Positions 13,349 to 24,798 of a stretch of DNA of 64,000 nt are shown here, in pieces. The notes under the pieces were generated by a model. It worked only from the letters and a program-made list of their open reading frames with translations, was not told the origin of the DNA and did no database searches. Within the stretch, counting starts at the first letter, position 1; every line of letters starts with the position of its first letter. Origin of the DNA: Himantopus leucocephalus (taxonomy: Eukaryota > Chordata > Aves > Charadriiformes > Recurvirostridae). The translations under genes and the position numbers were made by a program. Location of the stretch: assembly GCA_003993805.1 (NCBI GenBank), contig RSEF01000005.1, positions 37,411,689 through 37,475,688 on the forward strand, in the 5' to 3' direction.

Positions 13349-16084
13349 TATGTATACAAAACAAAAGCCAATACAGCCTCTCCAAACTTTAATGCAAGAT
13401 CCGGCAATGCTTTCCAGCATACTTCTTTCCCAGCTCTCCCTTTACATCCAGGGACAGACGACACAGGAATGTAGGGACCTATAATCGTAATTTGGCTTGA
13501 AAGTATTGCAGCCTACAATCAACTTCTTGGTAGCTGGTGAACATTCTTTATTTCTATTAGATTTGCTATTCAAGACAATTTCTAATTAAGTGAAATATCT
13601 TTATAAGGATAGTTTCAATAGTAGATGTCAATATAATCAATGGTGTGATCACTTTCTAATTGCAATCTGTTGGTAAAATGAACGCCCCCCCAATCTCCTT
13701 CCCATAGAATTTCTTGCCTTTAAATGTCCTCAGATTTCTCTTCTTGCGATATTAAAAAACTGCAGTCTCTGACAACTTTTTATTAGAGAAGGAGAGTTGC
13801 TTGCCCTATAAGGAAGACTGCTTTGAAACACAATGCTTAATACTCTTTCTTTAGAAACTTAGTATTTTAGCATATTTTTCTCATAACATCTAAACTGTTA
13901 GTATCTGATACCACAACAACTTGGTTATTGAAATCACCTTGTTATGTTTGGAATTTGACCAGTAATATTGTAGTCAAATGAAGTGATGTATTATTCATGC
14001 TCAGCTAGGTCAGCTGAACACGTTTCAGCCTTACCGTGTTTGCAATCATCTTGACTAGTGTCATAATATTTTCCATCACCTCTCCCAAGGCACATTTAGC
14101 ACCTTTTTTTTTTTCCCCTTTTAGAAAAAGAAATTCTCAATTATAGCTGTAAAGCAAACAGGCAACTGAAATCCACCCATTTCCTAAAGCTCTATTATCC
14201 CTGAGGCATCTGGAACAAAAATATATCGATACTAATTACTTAGCAGAAAGCAATCACGAAAATCTTCTTACTCCCAACTCTCTCTTCTCCCCTTACTCCT
14301 ACAACCAATGTGCCTCTAAACAGAAAAGCCTGAGTTGCCTGAAAGCACGCAGGGGGACATGATGATAGCAAATGCAAGCCTCCTTTATGACCTTGTCCCC
14401 AGGAGTCTTTTCTGGTATCTTCTCCTCACAGCCCTCTTCTTGTTCACCTGTGATAAGTGTAATCTCTCCTCAGCAGCTCCCAATGCTTCACTCTCTGATT
14501 TCAACAAGCAAGCAAGCAACAGAAGAGGTGTTGTTCATAAAAATCTATCCTCCCCTCCCTTCATCAGACTGACGCCTGTACTGAAACGAGTTATCATCAG
14601 CAAGCGCGCAGGAACCAGTACGCAAACCGGCGTGGGTTACAGCACTAGCCTCTGTTGGCGGGAGAGGATGCTGCGGGCATGCTTGCCTGTTGCAAGCCTC
14701 CAGCAAAGGGTGCGGGGTGCTGTGGGTGGCCCAGTGCTCTGCTGAAGCCACGGCTTCTGTGGCTAGAGCAGCCAGGGGTTTGGAGCAGGAGCTAAAACGG
14801 CCTCGTTATTAAGTAAAATGCCAAACTGAAACAATCGGCTATTTCCTCCTCTATGTTGAGCTGGGCAATAGCTCGCTCTCCTGAATTTTTAGGTTTCGTT
14901 AGTATATACATAAGGGCTAAACTTACCCTGAAAGGGTTTTTTCTTTTTTTTATCTAAACTAAAACATGTAAGGTGTCTGGCTAATATTATTTTCCACTTG
15001 ATTTTTAGAAGTGGGACTGGATTCTATCTCTTTGCACACTGTCTCTCTCCCACGCTCTGTTGGATCTTTCTGCACTCCTCTGGGATTTTCCAGTCTTTAG
15101 GAGTTGTGGGCTCCGTATTGGCAGAATGGAACATAGCATGGCTTAGAAAAAGGCAGGGAGTTATGGCACAAAGAGCTGATTATGTGAATCTGGCAGCTGT
15201 CATTCCTGTATTGGAGTGTGACATGGATGTTTTGATCACTAGTCCAATTTAAATCATGAGATGACTTTTGTATGGCAGATTCCACCCAGTTTACTCTTCC
15301 ACGAGCAGAATCTTTTGTGCCTTGCTCAGGAGTACAGGGGGACAAGAGCGAGCGCTTTCTTGTACCACATGCTCCGCTCAAAGTCCCCTTCAAAACTGCT
15401 TTTTTTTTACCCCTACAAAGTGAGTATTTTTCCTGTAGTACACAGAAATATGGTTATGTACCACCATGCTGGTCCACAGGAGTGATCAGGATGACAAGAG
15501 TGTGATGTGTCGGCATCTATAAGACCAAAAAACCTGTTCAGTAGTAGCAGAGGTACTGACCATGCTGAGTTCGCTTTCCTATGGTTTGCCTACACACTGC
15601 CCACTGTTAGGCAGTATCATCTAAAACAATGGATTTTGTGGGGAGAAAAAAAAAAACAAACAAAAAATCCTTTGGATGCTACCTGATTTTCTTACAGATG
15701 TGGAAAGAATGATGGTTCTGTCACTCACACTTAACCAAACCATAGTAAAGCCATGGAATGAAAAAAAAGTACATAATTTTATCAGTATACATAATAATAA
15801 TCTTGACACAGAAATCATTAAATGAAATTACAATTTTAGGAAACACTGTTACATATAGCCAACTTGTATAAAGCAGTGCATTGACATATTCACGTATTTA
15901 TTTACATTTCAGTTTTCAATAGATAAAACAGCATTCTGCTGCACAAAATGTCAATAAAAAATTAAGGGAAGAAAATCTTCCATAATTTATTTCCAAAATA
16001 ATCAACTGCTAGAAACCCAAACAGTGATCCATGGCTAACTGATTGTTTATTAATAGTTTTTTGTATTTATGTGAAGAATCCTTA

Positions 16085-16170
16085 AGAGAAAGGGAAAAGG
16101 GAAAAAGGGAAAAGGAAAAGGGGAAAGGGAAATGGAAGGGGAAGGGGAAGGGGGAAGGGGAAGGGAAAAA
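16085..16170 (+). repeat. Polypurine (GGGAAA)n-like tract
   Basis: About 85 bases consist almost only of G and A on the + strand, moving from GGGAAA-type to GGGGAA-type units. Such mirror-like purine tracts can form triplex (H-DNA), and the GGG/GGGG runs could form a G-quadruplex. It is probably a simple repeat. Function is not indicated. Confidence 0.85.
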
Positions 16171-19100
16171 ATGCTTGATTTTGCATAAGTCAGGTTCAGT
16201 GCAATCCCTGATCATGCTCCTGATGTTCCTTTTGACATTGTAGATTATCCGAATTAATCAAAGATGGTGATCAATGTAGTATTANGAAAAACAAACTTTT
16301 TAAAAAAAAAAAAAAACAACCCCAAAACACAAACCCCCAAACAAGAACAAGGGTGCAGATTAGGAGAAAAGTAAAGAAAAGGCAATATTCTACCTGCTAT
16401 TTGTTTTGTCAGGTTTACTGATGATCAGGAAACCAATAACGCCGGTGAGCTTTCCCCTTGACACCATGGAATTACGCAGTGATGTGGGTCTCTTGGTAAG
16501 TGAATGCATTTTTCTAAATGACTCCTATTAGAAACCAAACAGGTTTTCCTTCATCATTTGAGATGACGGTTTAAGTATTTATGCTTCTATTTTGCCCTCT
16601 CTTCCTGCATACAAATGCTTTTACCTGCAATGCAATGAATTAACATGAGTGGGAATAGTAGAACAATTTCAAAGCGTGTGAAGATTTTCTCACAGAGAAG
16701 GTGCTGTAACATTGATTCTTAAACTTTATGCAAAACAGTGCCTTTTCCTTGAAGTGAGACGGACCTGGCAGTTCTGCTGTTTAATGAGGGATGTTGGCAA
16801 AGAGGTCTGAAAAGTGGCTTGTGGTAAAATAATGTGCGCAGATTTCATGTTCTACAACCAACAACAGCACATTGATTTTTGGTTCAGGACACTGGTAAGG
16901 TTGCTTGCTTTGCAATTCCAAGTGGTGTAACGAAAGCAATGATGGAAGAGTGAAGGCAATTAAGGAAATGCTGTAGAAGGGTGTGCATTGCTGATCTGAT
17001 TTGTGGTTTGAAATCCCCTAATTCTAGAAGGATGGGGAAAGTGAGACATGAGCTTTTCTCATTTGGCCCTGCTTAACAAAGAGAGAAAGAGGCTGGGAAA
17101 TGGCGGATTGCTGCTGCTGCTGCTATTGTTTCCTATTCCTAGGGCCCTGCTGTCCAAAAGGAAAGACAGAAGCAAACTATCCATTCTTTGCTCACCTTGC
17201 ATAGGCTTCCAGATATCTAGAAGGTGCTTACTTTATTTGTGTTTATAATCAGCTCGTGCAGCATGAGGGTGTTTCTGAGGGGAAATCTGCTACAGAAAAA
17301 GGCTCAAATAACAATAGTTATTATAAATAACAAATGTTGCACATCATTAATGACTTTCTTCTGAGTTTCTCAAGGTTTACTAAATCATTTCTCTGAAATG
17401 TCTTTCTGTACAATTAACAAAACACTAACCTAGCTAAATTATTAATTGGATTGCATTATCATACTTTATATTTACGCCTTCTCTAAGTTATAATTCTACC
17501 TGTATTCTTCTCAGTCATGGAAAAGATTTTTTGAGAGGTTTCTTCTGACAAATATTCACAAATATTTCTGAACTACTTTAATAAAATTTCATATTAAAAA
17601 TACTTTGATCAAGTTGTTTTCATTTATCTTATTGCTTCAGTAGTGACATGGAATCTTTGAGTAGCCCTATAGCTCTAATTATTGTGCTCTCATAAGGGCA
17701 TAAAACTACCTGTATGTCTACTGTTTTCTCATGGATTTGCAATTTTCTCACCGCATTCCCTGTGAAACTTTATAAAGCTTGCATGTCTTCTTAATATGCA
17801 TCTGAAATGGGCTATGTCTATATCTCTACCCAATAGTTAACATTAAACTGCAAAGCTTATAAATTTCATAGGGTCTAGGAAAAACACTGTGTCATAAATC
17901 TGCTTATAACCTTGCTTGCCGGTTCACTGGCCATAAATCTTGACTTTTTGCAGCTTTATCCAAAATCAAAAGGTTTAATAAGCTCTGCAAAATCATAGCA
18001 AGCTGCCTACTGCAGCCTGCCAGAACTTTGCGTGCTTCCTGGAAGGCAACAAACAAATGGAGTTTCTTCACATCAGTTTCCCCTTATTACAGTGATCTGA
18101 AGTGAGGAAATCTATACGAAAATCAATTGCTGGCTTTACAGTCTTCCTCTCTTATATTAATTTTTGGGGGAATATTTAGGGTCAGCGGAAGAAGAATTAG
18201 CTGATCTAATTCTGCCTGGAAACCTGTTTCTTTCACCGAGGACTGCTTTTGGAGCCGATGGTGTGTCTACTGGGGACTAACATCACAGGAAGTTACTCGC
18301 GCCTGTTGTCTTCTGCCCGGTTGCTGTGCATCCTTGTGAAGGGAGTACCTCCACCCTCCCTGTAACTGATAGGTCTGCCATCTGCTTCTAACTGAAGCAC
18401 TCTTCACTATCCCTGCATCCTTCAGGTTTGAGCTTGCTGGGAAAGACTTCCTGCTATTCCCAAGCTCATGTCCTGCTTCATTAAACTTTGTTTTTATACA
18501 TCTATACCTATGTAAGCCTACTGGCTTTGCTGAGGGTTTTTTTTTTTAACTCAGATCAGAATCAAAGTCAGTGATACAATCAATTCCTACATGAGAGGTC
18601 TTCTACATGATAGAACTTTATGAAAATTCATTAACTGCTTAAGGTAATTAGTACCTATGCAGAGTTTCAGAAGGATACAGATCTCGCTCTTTTAAACTTC
18701 TACTTTATTAAGCTAAGAAGTCTCAAAAGATTTTTTTTTTCATATGAACATAAGGTTTTAATTCTGCTAGTGTGAAATGGGGCTTCGTACCCCAAGGTAT
18801 GTATTTTGAACTAAAAAAATACAAGAAACTCAAAACCAGGCAATTCAAATTAAGTTCTGATTTTAGGCAAGTTTGGCTTGCCTTTTTTTTTTTTTAGAAA
18901 CAGGATGTGACCGCAAAAATTCTTGAGCAGATGCTGTGATTACAGTGTCAAATAATTTTACATCTCTTTAGTGAGGACCTACCTAAGATGAGTATTTCTA
19001 GAAGTGCTCTCCTGTAAGGCAGTGTCCACACAAGGCTGTTTGCTCAAACTTAACACAAAAAGATTTTGCTAGTTAGAATTTTCTCAAAAATTCAAGTTTA

Positions 19101-19931
19101 CAGGCAATGTGTCTCGGGAAAGGATCTGAATTTTAAATCTTTTAATTTCCTAATTTTCAGATGTAAAACTTTAAGATGCGCATGCAATATGGAAAATTGC
19201 ACAGGATGAACCATATTGCTATTAAATATTATGGTTACAAGTAAAACACTCAAAACTCGCAACTTGCCAAGAATAAGGTTGCTAGTAAAATATTAATTTG
19301 TTCCTCTGTGTGTGTACGTGAAAACCATCTTTAGTAATAAATGATGCATAGAATATGCATTTCTGCAGACGCAGAAATGAGGCATACGTGCACGGTGCCC
19401 ACCGACGCCCTGCTTCCTGCGGTGGGTGGCACGGATTAGCACCTACTGAGGAGCTTTATGCCTCACCTACCATGGCTGCCTGCGGACACCCAGCTCCCAG
19501 GGCAGACGCACGAGCACCCGCGCCCTGTGAATGCACCCGGCGGGCCTTCGTGACAACCCAGGAGGCCTCAGGGAGCCGGGAGCGGGATTTCACCCGCTGC
19601 TGGCCGCCAGCTGGCCACGGCGGCGGCGTGTGGGGGTAACGCTTGAACGGCCTGCGTTACCTTTGGGAGCTCAGCCCGGTGCCCGAATTGTCAGGGCAGC
19701 CGGTACCGCTCGCGCAGCCATGTCCTACGGCTGCCTCGTAGGGGAAGGCGCGGGTTACACCTGTAGGCCGCAGAGCGGGCTCTGCTGACAGGCCTCACCT
19801 TCTTAATGATTAAAAAACCCGAAGTGCTGAGTTACACTGGCTAAACCTGGGAAACGTTGTGGAAAGTTTTGGGCAAGAGCGCAGTGGGTGAAGAGGGCTG
19901 ACCCACGCAGCATTTCGGCACCTTCGGCCCA

Positions 19932-19941
19932 CTGCCATTTT
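19932..19941 (-). promoter_or_regulatory. YY1-like site
   Basis: The - strand reads AAAATGGCAG, a close match to the YY1 core (AANATGGCNGC). It lies at the far upstream edge of the island and points away from ARHGAP5, where a divergent start could be placed. The identification rests on the motif only. Confidence 0.4.
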
Positions 19942-20117
19942 CGCGGAGGCGCCGCTGCCGGGTGGGGGCCCAGCGCGGCCTCCGGCTCCGGCTGCCTCCA
20001 GCCCCTCGGCGGAGGCGGCCGCCCCGCGCTCCCCCAACCAGCCCCGTTCGCGGGGCCACACCCTCGGGGCCGCCCTCACGCCGGGGCGCGCCGCGGAGGA
20101 TCCCGGCCTGCCTCGCT

Positions 20118-20190
20118 TGGCCGCGGCGGGACTCGAACTCGCGGCCCGCCGCCTCCCGCCTCCCCGCGCTACCCGTGCGGCCACCGGGGC
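20118..20190 (-). other. tRNA-like 73-mer, degenerate (possible tRNA pseudogene)
   Basis: Read on the - strand, this 73-base stretch has tRNA geometry. An A-box-like element TGGCCGCACGGG starts at tRNA position 8 and a B-box-like element AGTTCGAGTCC falls at positions 52-62. Conserved tertiary bases T8, G18, G19, A21, C48, G53, T54, T55, C56, A58 and C61 are all in register. However, the acceptor and anticodon stems do not pair, and A14 and T33 are missing, so it is not a working tRNA as read. It could be a decayed tRNA or tRNA-derived SINE head, or a coincidence in very GC-rich DNA. Confidence 0.3.
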
Positions 20191-20236
20191 ACGAGCGAGG
20201 CGCCCGGCGCGCCCGCGCGCGCGCCCGCGCCGGCCG

Positions 20237-20258
20237 GGGAGGGGAGGGGAAGGGGAGG
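20237..20258 (+). other. G-quadruplex-type run
   Basis: Four or more GGGG runs are separated by one or two A residues, which fits the usual intramolecular G4 pattern. It lies in the promoter island upstream of the predicted start of transcription. Confidence 0.55.
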
Positions 20259-20351
20259 CGGAGCGGCGCGCGCGCGCAGCTGGCGGCCGGCGGCGCGCGC
20301 TCTCCCAGGCTTCCCAGGGAATCCAGCGGCAGCAGGAAGAGGCGCTTCCCC

Positions 20352-20363
20352 CGCGCACGCGCA
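20352..20363. promoter_or_regulatory. NRF1-like site
   Basis: CGCGCACGCGCA matches the NRF1 consensus YGCGCAYGCGCR at every position. NRF1 sites are typical of TATA-less CpG-island promoters. This one lies roughly 100 bases upstream of the likely transcription start. Confidence 0.6.
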
Positions 20364-20402
20364 GCTGGCCGGCCGGGCGGGCGCGCGCTGAGCCGCGGCG
20401 GC

Positions 20403-20427
20403 GGGAGGGAGGGGGGAGGGGAGGGAA
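20403..20427 (+). other. G-quadruplex-type run next to exon 1
   Basis: Five G runs of three to six bases are separated by single A residues, a strong intramolecular G4 pattern. It lies immediately upstream of, or within, the start of exon 1. If transcribed, the structure would be in the 5' UTR. Confidence 0.6.
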
Positions 20428-20429
20428 GC

Positions 20430-20703
20430 TGCTGAGGTAAAGTTAGGGGGAGAGAGAGACTCCGTCAGCGAAGCGAGAGCCGGGGAAGCTCGGCGGCCGC
20501 CATTACTGAGCCGAGAGCGCCGGGGAGGGAACGGAGAGGTGGGACGGGGCTGCGGCGGCCGGGAGCGCTCGGGAGCTGCGGGCCGGAGAGCGGAGAGAGC
20601 CCCGCGGGGAGGAAAAGCCGCCGGGGGCGCCGGCGTGGAGAGAGCGTCCCGGGAATGCTGCCGCTCCCGCCGCCGCCGAGGAGCCGGATCCCGACGGCGC
20701 GAG
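20430..20703 (+). other. ARHGAP5: ARHGAP5 5' UTR exon 1 (predicted)
   Basis: The 3' end is set by a good donor, GAG|GTGAGG, with the cut after 20703. The 5' end is only an estimate because the promoter has no TATA box. A YY1-like GCCGCCAT at 20496-20503 may mark the initiator region. The exon has a single ATG, at 20655, which opens uORF1 and stays open into exon 2. A weaker alternative donor, CAG|GTGATG, follows at 21028. The assignment is inferred from position and from the way the reading frames join. No transcript evidence is available. Confidence 0.5.
20496..20503 (-). promoter_or_regulatory. YY1-like motif in or near exon 1
   Basis: GCCGCCAT on + is ATGGCGGC on -, the YY1 core. In mammalian CpG-island promoters this motif is often found just downstream of the transcription start. 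The support is motif only. Confidence 0.4.
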
Positions 20704-20898
20704 GTGAGGGGAGGAATCCGGTCCCGCGGGACCTGGCCCGGCCCGGCCCGGCCCGGCGGCCCGCAGCGGGGCGGCCGGCCCGGCAGGCGGAAGGGGAGCG
20801 GGGGGGAGGAGGCGGCTGGTAGCCCGGCGAGCTGGTGCGGCGGCCGCTGGCTGCAACCAGTTCAAAGGGCTGGGGCTGGCGTGGGGAGAGGGGAGCCG

Positions 20899-20934
20899 GC
20901 CCCCCCCCCCCCCCCCCNCCCCCCCCCCCCCCCT
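20899..20934 (+). repeat. Poly-C tract with an N at 20918
   Basis: More than 30 C residues are interrupted by one N, so its true length is unknown. On the - strand it is poly-G. Confidence 0.9.
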
Positions 20935-23209
20935 TCCCTCCTCCCTCCCCGCTCGGCCCCCTCGGCACCTCCGCGCGAGGGAGGGGAGGCAGGAAGGGCA
21001 GGGAGCGGAGTGCCTGGTCCCAGACAGGTGATGAAGGCCTGAGCAATGGGAGGGTCTGAGCCTGCTGTACGAGGCTGCCAGCTGGTCACGGCTCTCCAGG
21101 GAGGGAGGAAGGCAGGAAGGGGAGCTTCCCCGCTCCTCTCTTCTTCCTTCCTCATTCCCTTCTTCCCCCTACTCCTTTAGCTTCCTCCCTGCTTCCATTC
21201 CCACTGCCTTTTTTCCCCCTTCTTTTCTGTTCTCCTTTCTCTGTACTTCTTTTCCTCCTTATCGCCCCCTTCTACTCATTCTCGTCCTCTCTGTTCTTTA
21301 CCTTCTCTACTAAATTTGAACAGTTGTCAATTCCTCTCCTCCTTCCTTTCACCTTCAAATATTGCTCGATATTAAATTTCAGAAAACTTCACTCTCCTAA
21401 TGATGTGTGTGCATTTCTGTTTTTCCACCAGGTGGATTTTAAGGCTTTGAAATAGGGTAGCCAGTTGCAGTGTTGCAGCTTTCAAGCATTTTGAATCCCT
21501 TCAACCAGCATAACCTTTAGACTCTCTCCACCCAAGGAAAGCACCAGAGATATACAGATACAATGCTACGGTGGTGTAGATATAGGACATAAGGAGTATA
21601 AAGCACTGTTTTAATTAAAAATAGAAGAAAGGCCGTTTACTTAAAAGGAAGATGTACTTGTCACCTTCCCCCCAGCATCTACCCCACCCTTCCTCTGTAC
21701 CCCCCTTTTGCCCTCTCCTGTATCTCTTTTGCTATCAGCGTGGAATATTTCCTTAATAAGTAGGAGGGAAACGTTTTTAATCTAGACCAAAATAGGCCTG
21801 TGGGGGTATGTGTGTATTCTTTAGTTTAGTGTCATGCAGATAACTGGAGGATTTTTTTTTTTTTTTCTTAATAAGGATCCTTGACAGAAATTTAAAAACT
21901 CTGCAGAGTAAAAACAGTAGAGAGAGAGCAGCATTTGCTGGTCAATTGGACGTCCATTTTAAACCTGTGCATTGAAGCCAGTTAGAGCACTGATACTTGT
22001 ATACTTATTTCATAAATGAATGAGGAATTGTTAGGTAGCTTTTTTCTGTTGTGCTGCCTTACCTTCCTAAGGTTCTTCAGTATGACAGCTGTTTCCAGCG
22101 GTGACATCAGCGACCAGAGTTAAGTGCTTTCTCAAAAAAAACCTATACATATTTGAAATTTATAGTGCATATCTAAAATGAGCATATTACAAATATGCAT
22201 CCACGTGCATTTTTATAAGCGTTTATTTTCCTTTGTGCTTCTTTGAAAATGATTTTTAAGAGGTGCTAAAATTCTTAAAATTCTATTTATAGTACTCTAC
22301 TGAAACTCAGTGCTACTAGAGCTTAGGAAGCATGATGTAAATATGGTAGTGTTTAAAGAGAGTCTATAGTACCTAAAGTATGAGAAATTGTTTAAGCATT
22401 TGTTACATTATCACTAGCTTGTTTTAGTATAACAAGTTGCTTTTAAGCTTGGCATATACTGAGCTTAAATAGTATGCATTTTTTTTTTAAATATCCCTAT
22501 ATGAAGCAGCTGCCAGCGTTGTAAAAAAGTAAATAATTGCAACCAAATGCCTACCACTCCCTGGTATTGGACTTTATTTTAGCTAAGGTGTTGCATGTGT
22601 AACATAATCCAATTAAATACTTTAGGCTCGGACTAAATTGTTTTAAAAAGCTATATTTAGCACTAACAGAATCAAACGCTGCACGTGTTTTTGAGGTTAA
22701 AGATAAAATGTGCTCTCTGAAAGTCGTAGGTGTTTTTCCGTGTGCAAACTTTGTAGGAAAGAAAAGCACTGATCATAATAATAGATTGTTCTGTGTAAGT
22801 TTCCCCTTTGGGACTTGTTATTTGAGTAGATGGTGCAAAAATAATTCCATTCCGTTTAATAAAGATATTAAAAGGATGCTGATGGGATCTTGACACTTGC
22901 AAAAATACTTTCTTAAACAGAAGCTGAATCCCATGCACTGGCATCCTTCAGGAACATTTTGCAGGAAACTTCAAAATGCTCCGCACCACTACTTTTACTC
23001 GACTAACGTGTGGTGTGTTGTTAAGATGACACGCGTACGGCATCCTTCAGGGGCTGTAGGTACTCTCTGACCTCTGCTGAAAGAATGGAAGTTTGTGAAG
23101 CATTAAGCCTTAAGTTCTGCTGGCGTCGTTCTGTGTCGGTGAGCACGCTGGAAACAGTCACGTTTATGGACGTGACGTACCTACGAGAGTGAAGCCGGTG
23201 ATGCATTCT

Positions 23210-23465
23210 TGCCCTGCGATAAGGGAAGAATGCTCCTGTGGGGGGCCGGCCTTGTTTCGGGAGCCTTCCCGCTGCTGGCGGGGGCTCCCCGCCGCGGGGC
23301 CGCCCGCACCGCCGCTAGGGGGCTCCCTGCGCGTGCCGCTGCGGGGCGGACGGGGCCGGGCCGGCTCGGCTCTGCCCGGTCCCCCCCGCCTCTCCGCCGC
23401 GGGATGGCTGGGGGGGGGGGGTGTCCCTCTCCCCCTCAACTCGCCGTGTCGAGCGGGTAACGCAG
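23210..23465. promoter_or_regulatory. GC-rich island in intron 1
   Basis: About 250 bases are dense in CpG and GC and stand alone in AT-rich intron DNA about 2.5 kb after exon 1. The island contains GC-box-like GGGGCGGA and the CTCF-like motif listed separately. It could be an intronic enhancer, an insulator or an alternative promoter. No transcript start can be assigned from sequence. Confidence 0.55.
23312..23325 (+). promoter_or_regulatory. CTCF-like site
   Basis: CCGCTAGGGGGCTC matches the 14-base CTCF core (CCASYAGRKGGCRS) at about 12 of 14 positions, including the AGGGGGC centre. It sits in the middle of the intron 1 GC island. The call is motif-based. Confidence 0.45.
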
Positions 23466-24775
23466 CCGCTGGCCTAAGCTCCCCGGTGCTTTTGGAGTAC
23501 TCCACCGTACTCCTAACTGTAAGGAAAAGTTTAGTTTCAGGTAGTGCCATTAACACTGGGAATTCTGTATTCGGATTGTCAAGATCCCCCCCCCACCCCG
23601 TATCTGTGTTGTTTCTAACTTGATGGGCACACAATAGTCTTAACTGGGTTTTTTTTGGTTAGTTCATGGTTTGTTTTATTTATTTTCTTTTTTCCCCTGA
23701 GAATTTTTAGCCTAAAGGTCAGCGTGAGCTGGAATATTCTGCCTTTTTACATCAGTTTTTAAAAGTCCTCTTAAGGATATTACATTTTACAGATTACTGT
23801 TTGAACCTTCTCATCGCTTCCTTGTATTTATGGATTTTAATGACATATTTAAAGAAAAATGAGTTCAAAATTTCTCGAAGGAAAATCTGAAGCTATTGTA
23901 GTGAAGTTATTTTGAATCTGAGTATTAACTGTGCTTTTCTAGTCACTAACACCTATTGGAAGCCAAAATAATTAATCTGTGGCTAGTTCTGCACATTACA
24001 TTTTGTGGTAAATTAGAGGGTTTTTTTCTTTGGCTTTGAGTTACAGTTCCCATGCATTTTTGCAATTCTGCATCAATTGACATACAAGCATAACAGAAGA
24101 AGGTTTGCATTTAAAAAAGTAAAACCAATACCTGCATGCAGTTTTGGAAATGTGTATGTTTTTGCATCTTGGCATTAATTTGGTTAAGTTGGCTAATTAT
24201 TATGCATAATATTGTTTGCCACTTATATATGGCTTTTGACTTGCTCGTTTCATAATTTAAAGAAGTGGGTAACCAGTGTCCTCATTTTGTGCAGGTAAAA
24301 ATTAAACATGTCTTGTACAAGGTCAAACAACAAACTACTGCTTGAATTACGTCTCAAAACTTATGGTGTTGGGCCCTGGATTCTATACTGCAGTTCCTTA
24401 TGAAGTAAAATAACATTAAATGATTCAGATATGTGGATCAGTGAAATTTGTTGAAGTTGCTGCTGCCAGGATGTAAAATTTTCTTTTTGCAGCAAATGCA
24501 TTTTAGCCATTTTTCTGTCCTTCTCTTGATTCCCTCCTTCCTCATATGCTTTCTTCTATTTTTATCAGTTGTTTCTTGGATCCCCTTTGTAAAATGTCTC
24601 TATTAGTTCTTTTGTGTTCTTCCTGAATAACTTTGTAAATATGCCTGATCAGGTAGTCTTGCACTGAGAAACTTCTGGGAGCACTATGCATGTCTTTAGT
24701 AGGAGCTTCTCCTTGTGCAAAAAGAACTAAGAATCTATTTTTCCTGTAAACTGGTGCTGTTCCCTTTCCTGTTAA

Positions 24776-24798
24776 AATATAGGCTTTGAGCCTATATT
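24776..24798. repeat. Short perfect hairpin in intron 1
   Basis: AATATAGGCT and AGCCTATATT form a 10-bp perfect stem around a TTG loop. It is too short for a miRNA precursor and may be chance. Confidence 0.5.

Larger units (their letters stand above)
8649..19889. other. Intergenic DNA between the CR1 tail and the ARHGAP5 CpG island
   Basis: No gene can be supported. The stretch holds AT-rich simple repeats, a diverged duplicated segment (12448-12660 and 13142-13348) and a polypurine tract. From about 19.36 kb GC content rises toward the promoter island. Open frames found here are short or use a non-ATG start (for example 14335-14745) and have no recognisable domain. Confidence 0.6.
19890..21050. 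promoter_or_regulatory. ARHGAP5: CpG-island promoter of ARHGAP5
   Basis: This block of about 1.15 kb is extremely GC-rich and dense in CpG, in sharp contrast to AT-rich flanks. It lies 5' of the first predicted 5' UTR exon. It contains GC-box-like sequences, an NRF1-like palindrome, YY1-like motifs, two G-quadruplex-type runs and no obvious TATA box, as expected of a broad housekeeping promoter. In human the equivalent island is shared with a divergent non-coding transcript, ARHGAP5-AS1 (established knowledge). Whether a divergent RNA exists here cannot be seen. An assembly N lies in a poly-C tract at 20901-20933. Confidence 0.85.

Noticed and set aside
14335..14745. 136-codon frame with a hydrophobic, signal-like segment
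   Set aside because: It begins with TTG; the first ATG is some eight codons in. I see no Kozak support, no splice context and no family similarity, and other frames overlap it.
19810..21155. Long open frames on both strands in the CpG island (up to about 190 codons)
   Set aside because: GC-rich DNA lacks stop codons by composition. All frames give Arg/Pro/Gly/Ala-rich strings with no domain, on both strands at once, and one crosses a poly-C/N tract.
24776..24798. Perfect 10-bp hairpin as a miRNA precursor
   Set aside because: The stem is far too short (about 10 bp against the 25-30 needed) and the loop is only three bases.
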